Shown: piece by piece, positions 20,473-29,812 of the stretch
Numbering within the stretch: position 1 is the first letter of the stretch
How the letters are laid out: every line of letters starts with the position of its first letter
DNA from: Takakia lepidozioides
Lineage: Eukaryota; Streptophyta; Takakiopsida; Takakiales; Takakiaceae
Direction: 5' to 3'
Length of the DNA: 64,000 nucleotides
NCBI GenBank assembly: GCA_030704615.1
Contig: CM060731.1
Coordinates: forward strand, 92,360,756 to 92,424,755
Program-made: the position numbers and the translations under genes
The notes under the pieces: model-generated
What the model saw: the letters and a program-made list of their open reading frames with translations, nothing else
The model's database searches: none
What the model was told of the DNA's origin: nothing

Positions 20473-21573
20473 GTTGTTTAAAAGGTATCTGCTGTGGTGT
20501 AGTAACAGCAACACCAATTGAGGGTGAAACAAGCAGTTACCCACTACATTTCTATGAGGAAAGAGAGGGAGAAATGGAAATCCTAGAAGAACTAGCCACT
20601 GTAAGTTTACAGAATGAGGTAGTGACTGGTTGGACAATCACAGCTGATGAGCAAATGAGAGAAGTGAATGTGGGAACTGAGGAGGAACTGAGAATGGTGA
20701 AAGTAGGGGCTGACTTGGAGCCAGAATTCTTTGAGGAAGCTAAGAGTCTGTTCATCAAATACAGAGATGTATTTGCTTGGAGCTATGAGGATCTGAAAGG
20801 GATACCACCTGAGATTTGTCAGCATAAGATTGAACTGGAACCAGGGACAGTACCAATCAAACAGGCAAGGTACAGAATGAATCCCAACTATGCACAGAAG
20901 GTTGGGGAAGAGATCAAGAAGTTGGCTGAGGCTAAGTTCATATACCCGATAGAGTATACAACATGGTTGTCATCCATTGTGATAGTTCCCAAAAAGAATG
21001 GTAAACTGAGAGTCTGTGTGAACTATAAGAAGTTGAATGCTTGTACAAAGAAAGATCCCTTCCATTTGCCATTCACAGAAGCAGTGCTGGACACTGTGGC
21101 AGGCCATGAGATGTACTCATTCATGGATGGCTTCAGTGGGTATAACTAAGTGCAAGTGGCAGAAGAAGACCAGAGAAAGACAGCTTTCATCACAGACTAG
21201 GGTGCCTATGCATACAAAGTCATGCCTTTTGGACTTTGTAATGCACCAGCAACTTTTCTGAGAGTGATAAGTGAATCTTTCCATGAGTATCTGGATGATT
21301 TCATGCAGGTGTTCTTAGATGACTTCAGTGTGTACAGTTCTAAGAATGAGCACTTGCTTAAATTTGAGTTATGTTTGGCCAGATGCAGGATGAGAGGTCT
21401 GGGCCTGAATCCAGAAAAATGTACTTTCTGTGTGACCTCAAAGGTACTTTTGGGACACATTGTGTGTAAGAGGGGACTGCTTGTGGATCCCAGAAAGACA
21501 GAGGCTATTAAAGCCTCTCCACCACCAGGAAATGTTAAGAGTCTAAGGAGATTCCTTGGACAAACCAGTTATT
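20454..21573 (+). pseudogene. pol: Reverse transcriptase of copy B, cut by inverted piece E
   Basis: Matches copy A RT from the protease-RT linker on. Stops TAA at 21,147-21,149 and TAG at 21,198-21,200 replace CAA and TGG, both compatible with C-to-T or G-to-A change. FLDD is intact near 21,312. Homology ends at FLGQTSYY (21,573), after which unrelated satellite sequence begins; the next family residues in the same strand are LSKLLKK at 24,749, so about 15 codons are lost at the break. Confidence 0.88.
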
Positions 21574-21576
21574 ACG

Positions 21577-21841
21577 CGAGCTTCAAAATTTGGCCTTCAA
21601 GACCACATGCCAGTCCTTGGGCAGTCCACCAGTGCCTCCACGAGTCAGCACAGGCCGTCCACAGGTCAACACGGGCCACCACAGACCAGCACAGGCCCAA
21701 ACAGATCACAAGTCACAGCCGTCACAGCCCCACACAGGCCACAGCCTATCACAACCCCATAGGTCACAGCCGTCACAGCCCGTCACAGCCCCACAAGCCA
21801 CAGGTCACAGCCTGCCACAGCCTATCACAGCCCCAAAAGCC
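21577..21841 (-). repeat. Minisatellite flank attached to LTR E
   Basis: Reverse complement of the satellite at 15,255-15,996, with units of the CACAGCCCCATAGGTCACAG kind. Its far end (21,577-21,650) is less regular. Confidence 0.65.
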
Positions 21842-22626
21842 TGTCGAGCGGCTTTTACTCACCCATCCCTTCACTATCCGAGGTGGAAACTCCAAGATAG
21901 AATAGTTGGATATCTCTAAGCACTCAGCCCGCTCAGAACAATCAGTAATGACCTACAGCTAGTGAATCATGGTTGTGCTTCCTATTTGTATTTCTTCTTA
22001 CCTTCATGTTAGCAATTTACCTTACTGTGTATACTGAAGCATTAGATTGCTTCAGTATCTACCAGGTTCCATTCATTCATCCATTCATTCCACAACTTCA
22101 CTCATGTCTCTCTCCACAGTGTGATTGTATCAAATAAGTATCAGATTATGATTTATCAAGTATCAGGCCAATGCCATGGTGACTCTAATCTGCCCTACAA
22201 TATCACTACAACTTTGCATGTAACAAGCATCTATTGTTCATCTTCCTCCTTCACGTGCTCTCCATCCTTGCTTCCGTTCTTGCTCTCCGCTGATCTTCCA
22301 TGCATGTCCAAGAAGCGCTCCGCGTGAAGTGATCCCCCCTTTGTTGCTGCTCTCCCTCATCTGCATGCAAGCTGTTCTAACCACCTAACTAACTAACTGT
22401 CACCCCAAGAAGTAACACGTTTCCCCTGCAGATGTCGTTCCCACACAATCGTTCCCTACCATTGATAACCGTTCCCTATGTATGTTGTGACTGGTTGTGC
22501 CAAACTGTGTCGGGCTGTGAATGTGCCAAGCTGTGACTGGCTGTGTCGGGCTATGATTGGCTGTGTGAAACTGTGTGAAGCTGTGTCGGGTTGGGTGTCG
22601 AGTGTGTGAAGGGGCTAACGAAATCT

Positions 22627-22661
<35 letters not shown>

Positions 22662-22787
22662 TAAAGCCTACGCCTGTCACCCTAAGGCCTCTGTTGGTCT
22701 AAGTCTACCATCCATAAGTCTGCGCAAAAATTAAGGGTATCTCACAGAACCCGTAAAAACGTCTAAGTCCCAAATAGCCCTCTAACA
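21842..22787 (-). repeat. 3' LTR of piece E
   Basis: Minus strand TGTTAGAGGGCTATTTGGG to GCCGCTCGACA; same subfamily as the 5' LTR of copy B. It contains a 31-base C run at 22,628-22,658 (G on the sense strand), where copy B has 14 G and copy A only 4, followed by the decamer array. Confidence 0.88.
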
Positions 22788-22806
22788 TTACCACTCCCCC
22801 TCTCAA
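22788..22806 (-). other. Polypurine tract (plus-strand primer)
   Basis: On the minus strand TTTGAGAGGGGGAGTGGTAA stands immediately before the LTR start TGTTAG. It is the only intact tract of the family in the window; copies A, B, C and D have all lost theirs. Confidence 0.6.
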
Positions 22807-22849
22807 AAAGCCGTGTCCTCACGGTTTACTGCTTAGGATCAGCAAACCT

Positions 22850-24748
22850 TTGTGAGCGAGCACCCTTCTGACGGTGAGAGTCTCTTGAAGGGCTCTGTGT
22901 GCGAGCTCGAGCCCTGTCACGGGCTGATGGAGGTGATTGAGCACCAAATGGAAATGTCTGACCCACCTGTGGTTGATAATGAGGTAACATGTCAGGCATA
23001 AGAGATCCCTGTCATTTCTTCTCTGCCATTTGGAGTGCATAGTCCTCCGCCATGTCAAAAGGTTCCTATGAAGAACCAGTAGTATCAGAATCATCTTCCT
23101 CCCTGAGGTGTTTTGGCGGCCAAACTTTAAGGCTCCTCCGGAATCCTGCGTGACATACGATGTTGGCCCACCATGTCTGGAAGCTTAAACTGTACTACTT
23201 GCTGTAAACGCTTGCAAGCAAAATGAGTGAACTCCCTGAACTCCTTGGCCGTATAGGTGAGAGGTGTGCCAATGACTTTGGAACAGTGTATGTCCCTTAT
23301 AGAAAATATCATCAGGCCCCAATTTTTCTTTGACCAAGTTGTTCCAGGCCAAATTAAACCATGAATGAAGCTGGGAATCCTTCTGCATCATGACTTTCGC
23401 ATCATAGAGATACATATGGGGCGGAACTGAAGGTAAGACCCAATGATCTCCACTGGAATAACTCAAAAATTGTGATTGCATCTTCTACTGCTCAATGTGA
23501 TAACGTGCCATGAAACAAGCAGCATAGTACAATCCACAGCCCATGACAATACTAGATACCTCCTTGGTCTTGGTGTAGATGTACCCATGAACAACCTGGA
23601 AGGCAATTAATTCCTTCAGCATGGTGCCCGCCTCAGACCACCTCTACAGCAGGTGGCTGACGCTGTTGACGCCATGGCGCAACTACAGTCTGAGGTTTGG
23701 GGGGATGCTTTCAACCATATTGCCACCGTTGTCCCTCCTCCTGCTGGCAACTCTTGCACCTCCTGTGATGAAGACTGGAAAATCAGAGTCCTGGCATGCA
23801 AATAAGTAGCCACCAGCTACTCCTCAGGAACAAAGACTCTTTTGTCAATATTGGAACTCAGGTCATCCACTTGAGTTTGCAGGCCTTCTACATCATCATG
23901 TAACTCCGCAATCCTACTATAGACATTGTCTATAGTAGTTGTGGCAATGTTCTGTACTTGCAATCTGAGATCATTCATCTCCCCCTGAGTGAGCTTTCGT
24001 GGTGCTTTCCCTTCCACCGGCCCTTGTGTTAAGCATACTTGCACAAGATGATTATTCACCAAGTCCTGTGTAGCACCCCTGAGAGCCTGCTCCTCCTTGA
24101 GTCTGTACACATCTAACTGCTGCTGTAAAGCCTCTATGCGCTTTGCATGAGGTTCAACCAGGGCCGCATAGGCAACAGCCAGATTATTGGCTTCCTTCCA
24201 AGCCTTGTTAGCCACAGAGAGTTCATTCTTGTGGCCCGTGAGTGATTGCTGCAACTGCAGGATGAACCTTTCCTTCTCAGCCTCAACTTGACTGTACTGT
24301 TGGAAAGTATCCTCATTGCAACGGAGAGTAGCCTTCAGATCATCAATAAGTTTCCCCTGCTCTACTGTCTCAGCCTCGGCCCTCTCTGCTTGTCTGTTAA
24401 CTTCTAACGTAGTTTGCTCTAGAGCAGTTGTTAGTGTGGCACATTGTATGGTCATTCTCTGATGAACTGTCTCCAACTCTGTATGAAGCACCTTCACTTC
24501 CTACAATTTGCCCTCATGCTACACCTGCAATTGGTATAGCTGCTACTTATGTGCTTCATGCAATTTCCCCTGCTCCAGACCCGCTTCAATCAGATTCCCC
24601 TTTGTTAGCTGCAGGGCAGCCTCGGTGTCCTCCAATTCTTTCTGCAACTTGAGGTTGGCCTCCACATCCACCTTGTTTGCACACTCAGTGGCAATTCTAG
24701 CCTCAAACTCCTGCTTGAGTTCCTCCCTCAAAGCTGCCAATTGTTGAG
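22850..24748 (-). pseudogene. Extra ORF of piece E, coiled coil to C-terminus
   Basis: Contains the coiled coil (LREELKQEFEARIATE through IDDLKATLRCNEDTFQQY and IDNVYSRIAELHDDVEGLQ), then the helical C-terminal domain (FLSYSSGDHWVLPSVPPHMY near 23,450). It uniquely keeps the protein end, with EFREFTHFACKRLQQVVQF at about 23,180-23,240. Several stops and frameshifts are present, and the Pro-rich linker near 23,640 is rearranged. No function is recognised. Confidence 0.75.
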
Positions 24749-25679
24749 CAAGCTTCTGAAGAAAGATGTTGGGTTTGCATGGACAGCTGAATGTCAACAG
24801 ACTTTTGAGGAACTTACATTGTCAGTTACAACTACACCTGTGCTGATTGACCCTCACTGGCATGTAGTATTCCATGTTCACTGTGATGCCTCAAGAGAAG
24901 CATTGGGAGCAGTGTTAGCCCAAAATGTTACAGGAAACATAGATTCACCTGTGTACTATGCTAGCAGGTTGATGAACAGTGCTGAAAAGAACTATAGCAC
25001 AACTGAAAGAGAAGCATTGGCAATGATTTATGCAGTCAAGAAATTCAGGCATTACCTATTGGGAAGGAAGTTTATGTTTTATGTGGATCATCAGGCTCTG
25101 ATTTATCTGGTGAACAAACCTTTGCTAAGTGGCAGGATAGCAAGATGGTTAATAATCTTGCATGAGTTTGAGTTCGAAGTTGTGTACAAGCCTGGCCGTT
25201 TGCATCTTGTGGCAGATCACTTGTCACGCCTAGCAATAGGAGAGACCGCCACGGGAGTAGACGACCAACTACCTGATGCGAGTTTATTTGTAGTGGAGGT
25301 GCAGGGAAGTGTAGATGATTGGTTAGATTGGCAGTGGCCAATCAGATACTACCTTACTCATGGTCAGTGCCCACATAGTTATGGGAAGGAGCAGAGGAAG
25401 AGAATAGCTATCAAGGCTTTACCTTACACTATGATAGGGGGCAGAATGTATAAGCTAGGACCTGATGGAGTACTAAAACGATGCTTGTGCCACCATGAAG
25501 TAAATAAAGTTTTGGAGGAAGTTCATAAAGGAGTGGCTGGAGGTCATTTTGGAAAAGAGACTACCAGTAGGAAGATACTACTCGCAGGTTACTGGTGGCC
25601 TGCTTTTGTCAAAGATGTACACGAGTATTGTCAGAGTTGTGATGAATGTCAGAGGCTAGGACCTTTGCAGAGATCTTGA
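24741..25679 (+). CDS. pol: RNase H and integrase zinc domain of copy B
   Basis: 312 codons open. It starts in the connection domain (LSKLLKK), has RNase H landmarks TEREALA, DHQAL and ADHLSR, a linker, then the integrase HHCC zinc domain (HHEVNK to CQSCDEC). It ends at TGA (25,677-25,679) just before the catalytic core. Copy A has the same TGA in the same codon while copies C and D have GGA, so A and B share this defect by descent or gene conversion. Confidence 0.88.
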   Translation: MLSKLLKKDVGFAWTAECQQTFEELTLSVTTTPVLIDPHWHVVFHVHCDASREALGAVLAQNVTGNIDSPVYYASRLMNSAEKNYSTTEREALAMIYAVKKFRHYLLGRKFMFYVDHQALIYLVNKPLLSGRIARWLIILHEFEFEVVYKPGRLHLVADHLSRLAIGETATGVDDQLPDASLFVVEVQGSVDDWLDWQWPIRYYLTHGQCPHSYGKEQRKRIAIKALPYTMIGGRMYKLGPDGVLKRCLCHHEVNKVLEEVHKGVAGGHFGKETTSRKILLAGYWWPAFVKDVHEYCQSCDECQRLGPLQRS

Positions 25680-25682
25680 AGG

Positions 25683-26135
25683 ATGGCCTTGCATCCTACA
25701 ATGCCTACGGAACCATTTCAGAAATGGGGACTAGACTTTGTTGGACCGATTAACCCACCAGCCAAGAATACACGGAACAGGTACATAATTACAACCACTG
25801 ATTATACTACGAAGTGGGTGGAAGCTAAAGCTTTGAGGGACAACACAGCCAAGTCCACAGCAAGGTTCCTGTATGAGAACATACTTACACGATTTGGCTG
25901 TCCCTTGGAATTTATAAGTGATCAGGGAAGTCACTTCATTAATGAGACCATTGAATTATTGACTAAAGAATTCATGATTGTGCATAAGAAGAGTACAACA
26001 TATTACCCACAGGGTAATGGGCAGGCAGAGGCTACCAACAAAATACTATGTACTATCTTGACTAAGATAGTCAATGCAAACAGAACGGATTGGGATACAA
26101 AGCTGCTGACAGCTTTGTGGTCATACATGACTTGA
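25683..26135 (+). CDS. int: Integrase catalytic core, first copy in B
   Basis: 150 codons, nearly identical to copy A at 6845-7297, but with the third catalytic residue intact (GQAEATNK). D,D35E spacing is kept. It ends at the TGA shared with copy A (WSYMT then stop; TCA in copy C). Immediately afterwards the sequence jumps back to the zinc-domain end, giving a second core. Confidence 0.88.
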   Translation: MALHPTMPTEPFQKWGLDFVGPINPPAKNTRNRYIITTTDYTTKWVEAKALRDNTAKSTARFLYENILTRFGCPLEFISDQGSHFINETIELLTKEFMIVHKKSTTYYPQGNGQAEATNKILCTILTKIVNANRTDWDTKLLTALWSYMT

Positions 26136-26154
26136 TATAAAGTCACCACTAAGT

Positions 26155-27090
26155 ATTGCAAGAGTTGTGATGAGTGTCAGAGGCTAGGACCATTGCAGAG
26201 ATCTGAGAAGATGGTTTTGCATCCTACGATGCCTACTGAACCATTTCAGAAATGGGGTTAAGACTTTGTTGGACCAATTAACCCACCAGCCAGAAATACA
26301 CAGAACAAGTACATAATCACAGCCACTGATTATACTACAAAGTGGGTGGAAGCTAAAGCTCTGAGGGACAACACAGCTAAGTCTACAATAAGATCCCTGT
26401 ATGAGCACATACTTACAAGATTTGGTTGTCCCCTGGAATTTATCAGTGACCATGGAAGTCACTTCATTAATGAGACCATAGAACTATTGACTAAAGAGTT
26501 CATGATTGTGCATATGAAGAGTACAACCTATTACCCACAGGATAATGGGCAGGCAGAGGCCACCAATAAAATACTATGTACTATCTTGGCTAAGATAGTC
26601 AATGCAAACAGAACAGATTGGGATACAGGACATACATGACTTCATATAAAGTCATCACTAAGTATACACCATTCCAATTAGTCTATGGTATGGAAGCTTT
26701 ACTTCCAATGGAGTTCTTGTTACCTACCATGAGAACTGAATGGGGAAGGAGAATGGAATTGGAAGATTCAATTAAGGTCACGAAACATGAATTATACCAT
26801 GTGGAAGAAGTACGTGCTGATGCATCAGATAACTGACCAAAATGAGGAGGAAAGATCAGTTTGATGAAGGTAAAAATTAGACTTTTAAGACGGGAGATTT
26901 GGTACTGTGGTTGCAGAAAAAAGGAAAGATTAAATCTTCTAAGCTTAAATCACCATGGAAATGACCTTATGTCATACAGAAGATGTATGATAACAACACA
27001 GCCATGTTACAAACCAATAAGTTAAAGGGATACAGTGGTATCCATGACAAACCATTGCGGCACGATTTGCATGTTGAAACACAGAAATAG
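26155..27090 (+). pseudogene. int: Second integrase core and C-terminal domain in B
   Basis: Starts at CKSCDEC, repeats the core from a different subfamily ([16 protein letters not shown] at 26,212), and carries D,D35E residues including GQAEATNK. A deletion removes LLTALW near 26,628. It continues to the C-terminal domain (GDLVLWLQKKGKIKSSKLKSPWK, about 26,900-26,960), with stops near 26,835, 26,878 and 26,962. Two cores in tandem within one element indicate recombination between copies. Confidence 0.85.
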
Positions 27091-27105
27091 TCACGGGCTG
27101 CACCG

Positions 27106-27720
27106 GTGATACCAACGGAGTATGGAGCACTTGTCATTAAGCCGAGTGTGTATGGCCGGGGCGGAAGGTGTAAGAGTTCGCATAGCTATCACAGCCCACC
27201 ACAGTGTGACACAGTCTATCACAGCCCACCACAGTGTCACACAGTCTATCACAGCCCATCACAGCATCACACAGCCTATCACAGCTCGTCACAGTCTGAC
27301 ACAGCCCGTCACAGCCTAACACAGCCCACGCGGGTTGCACAGTCCATAGGGTTACTGACAGATGGATGCGGGTTAACGTCAGAAGAGTGGCTGGCAGGTG
27401 AAAGGACAGCTTGGAAGTCAAACTCGGAGAATGTGTCACGCGGACAGGGGAAGACAGAGACATGTCTAAAAACGGACACGTGGCCACTAGGGCGAAGCAC
27501 ACCGCAGAGCATATATTGCAAAAGTGGGTGTCATCATGCAAGAGGACAAATTGGGCCGTCAAGGTACCTACCCGGTACATCAACCAAAACTATTTGTGGG
27601 CCCATTAATGCATTCAGGGCAAAGGTAACGGAACCCATTACGAGTACAGAAAAGGGGAACTTTTGCCACATGTGCTGTCCTAGTGGACATTCCAGGTGGG
27701 AATGTCCACTGAGGGGGTAA
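27106..27720 (+). CDS. Pol tail of copy B: decapeptide repeats and a fourth CCHC zinc knuckle
   Basis: 204 codons open. A Tyr/His/Ser-rich repeat (SPPQCDTVYH-like decapeptides, 27,175-27,330) is followed by a basic Ser/Thr-rich segment and, at 27,664-27,705, CHMCCPSGHSRWEC, a complete CX2CX4HX4C zinc knuckle, four residues before the stop. In copies A, C and D the same place reads HMCDPSGLSSRESP, with three of four ligands lost. A zinc knuckle at the end of Pol, separate from the three in Gag, could bind nucleic acid; role unknown. Confidence 0.7.
   Translation: MIPTEYGALVIKPSVYGRGGRCKSSHSYHSPPQCDTVYHSPPQCHTVYHSPSQHHTAYHSSSQSDTARHSLTQPTRVAQSIGLLTDGCGLTSEEWLAGERTAWKSNSENVSRGQGKTETCLKTDTWPLGRSTPQSIYCKSGCHHARGQIGPSRYLPGTSTKTICGPINAFRAKVTEPITSTEKGNFCHMCCPSGHSRWECPLRG
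27682..27710 (+). repeat. Perfect stem-loop in copy B
   Basis: AGTGGACATTCC, a five-base loop, and GGAATGTCCACT: a perfect 12-bp stem overlapping the CCHC codons. See 8417-8445 for the variant in other copies. Confidence 0.6.
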
Positions 27721-27896
27721 AATTAAGAAGTTACCCAAGGAGGCAACAACCAATCAGGAGCGAGAATTTCATGCAGGTGGTTCCCTCCAAGAAACAAGAA
27801 CAAGAAATTAGAAAAGTTATGAGCGGAAGAGTCGGGGTGACTCCGAATAACCAGTGTCGCGACGGAAGGGGCAATCAAAGCTATAACTTTGTAGCT

Positions 27897-28239
27897 ATGG
27901 CGGATATTACAGATTATACGCTCGCTTTACTTCTTATGCAGTGGCGCAAGGATGGACGGGTTGAGAATACATTCTCTCTCACTCGATACTTGCAAGCCCC
28001 ACAGCTTACACGCACTTACCCGTTTTCTGTGCCAACCATACTTTTATGCTATACGCCTTGCAAGCTTTCTTAGAGCTATTCAAACAAGGCCATCTTTTTG
28101 TCTGGAATGAAGAGAATTCGGGGAATGGAGGATGTCAGGGTGAAGAGCACCACGATCCTGCAAAAGCAGACAATTGCTACACCTCAGGCAGTGCAACTGT
28201 GGAAGAAGTTGCGATTGGAGGGACTGCTACGCAAGGAAT
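27897..28239 (+). pseudogene. Start of extra ORF in copy B, cut by LTR C
   Basis: MADITDYTLALLLMQW, then frameshifted to MKRIRGMEDVRVKSTTILQKQTIATPQA; corresponds to the first ~110 residues of the extra ORF in copy A. It ends at LLRKE where the LTR TGTTAG begins. The ATG follows CTTTGTAG, a possible splice acceptor. Confidence 0.8.
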
Positions 28240-29204
28240 TGTTAGAGGACTGTCGGGGACTTAGACACTTATACGGGATCTGTAGGGTACCCTTAATTTT
28301 TGCACAGACTGAGACCAACAGGAGCCTTAGGGGTGACAGCAGCGCACTGTAGAGGGGGGGGCAACACAGCCAACACAGCCAACAAGCCATCACAGTCGTC
28401 ACAGCCAACACAGCCCGTCACACAGCACACAGCCAACACAGCCCATCACAGTCGTCACAGCACAGCCGACACAGCCGACACAGCCCGGCACAGCCACACA
28501 GCCACACAGCCCGACACAGCCACAGTCGCAAGCCAGTCACAGCCCGTCACAGTTTCACACAGCCAGTCACAGCTTGACACAGCTGTCACGATCATAGGGA
28601 ACGAAGAGTAGGACAGGGAACGACTGTGGGGAACAACACCTGCGAAGGGAACATGTTAGTTCACAGACGACGGTTAGTGAGGGAAACGGTTAGAACCGCG
28701 GATAGGAAGATAAAGGGGAGAAACGGGGAATTGAGGGACATCATTTCGGAGGAGGACTTCTTGGTGATGAGGAGAGGGATCGGGCAGAGATGAAGAACGG
28801 AAGTGAAGATAAGAGATGATGAGTAGATGCTTGATATATGCAAGGCTGTAATGATATTGTAGAGCAGATTAGAGACACAATGGCTTCGGCCTGATACCTG
28901 ATAAATCATAATCTGATACTTTACGATACAATCACACTGTAGAGAGATCTGAGTGAAGCTGGAATGAATGGATGAGTTGATGGAATCCAATAGATTGATA
29001 AAGCAAACTGATACTTAATTATCAATGGTAAGTAGCTAACATGAATGCCAAAAGGGAAACAAATAGGAAAAACCCCCATGATACACTAGCTGTAGGTCAT
29101 GACTGATTGTTCTGCGCGGGCTGAGTACTTAGAGATTTCCAACTCTTCTATCTTGGAGTTTCCGCCTCGATAGCGAAGGGATGGGGAGTAAAAGCCGCGC
29201 GACA
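28240..29204 (+). repeat. 5' LTR of copy C
   Basis: TGTTAGAGGACTG to GCGCGACA, followed by the PBS at 29,207. The decamer array is at 28,360-28,590. The donor-like GTGAGT is lost (GGGGAGT). Confidence 0.88.
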
Positions 29205-29791
29205 TTTGGCGACCATACTGGGGACCTGGGACATGAACAACCAGATGTGACAGGCATCTGGTGGGATCATGGTGGTTGGACCATTAAAGAATTTGAAGTG
29301 AATCAAATTCCCTGTGAACGAAGGAAGAAAGATTGTCCAAACAATTCTTTCAAAGGTTCTTGGAATTGCCAGACGGTTGTAAAGAAAATATTCTTAAACG
29401 AGTGCATGATGCTGATCCAGAATGGGGTCTGGAGAAAGGAGTGATAAAGATTTATCAGGTAGCCTGTAGAGGAAGAGCACGTTGGTTACCAACATTGGTT
29501 TATGTGATAGCATTGCTATCCATTAAACGAGTAGAGTTTGAAGGCTGGGAAAAAAGAAAGGTGAATGTTTATACTCATATGCATGAAGAGCTTGTACTGG
29601 TAAAGAATTGGATTCCAAAGGATATTTTGTGGATCAAACTCACACCAAGAACAGCTTTTCAGACTTGTTTGCCATATGGTTATATGGTAACGGAGACTTC
29701 AAGTATAGCCAAGGGTGCATTGAAGCTTGAAAGAAACCCAGGCATATACGAGAGATATTACAGAAGAGAGTTTTGGTTATTGCCACATTAA
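29099..29791 (+). pseudogene. ORF0 of copy C
   Basis: Start codon inside the LTR as in copy A. One-base losses near 29,169, 29,186 and 29,315 break the first third; from 29,333 to 29,791 the frame is open and nearly identical to copy A. Confidence 0.75.
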
Positions 29792-29812
29792 AAGAAATGA
29801 AAGACATGGGAC

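Larger units (their letters stand above)
21574..24748 (-). mobile_element. Inverted retrotransposon piece E inside copy B
   Basis: On the minus strand it reads: extra ORF from its coiled coil to its C-terminus (24,748-22,850), polypurine tract, full 3' LTR (22,787-21,842), then satellite flank (21,841-21,577). It is thus the 3' end of a second element plus downstream genomic flank, joined to copy B at both ends without a target duplication. That points to rearrangement (inversion or repair-mediated insertion) rather than simple transposition. Confidence 0.8.
15997..28239 (+). mobile_element. Ty3/gypsy retrotransposon, copy B (split and truncated)
   Basis: A divergent 5' LTR, PBS, ORF0 remnant, a long open Gag-protease frame and RT to 21,573; then an inverted piece of the same family (E) to 24,748; then RNase H, integrase, a second integrase core, the repeat tail and the first ~340 bp of the extra ORF. 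It is cut off at 28,239 by the 5' LTR of copy C, which is of the A subfamily and so is not the partner LTR. No target duplication can be assigned. It carries two stop codons identical in position to copy A in its integrase. Confidence 0.82.

Noticed and set aside
28240-29204. 3' LTR of copy B
   Set aside because: It belongs to the A subfamily, differs clearly from the 5' LTR of B, is not preceded by a polypurine tract and is followed by a full PBS and ORF0, so it is the 5' LTR of copy C.
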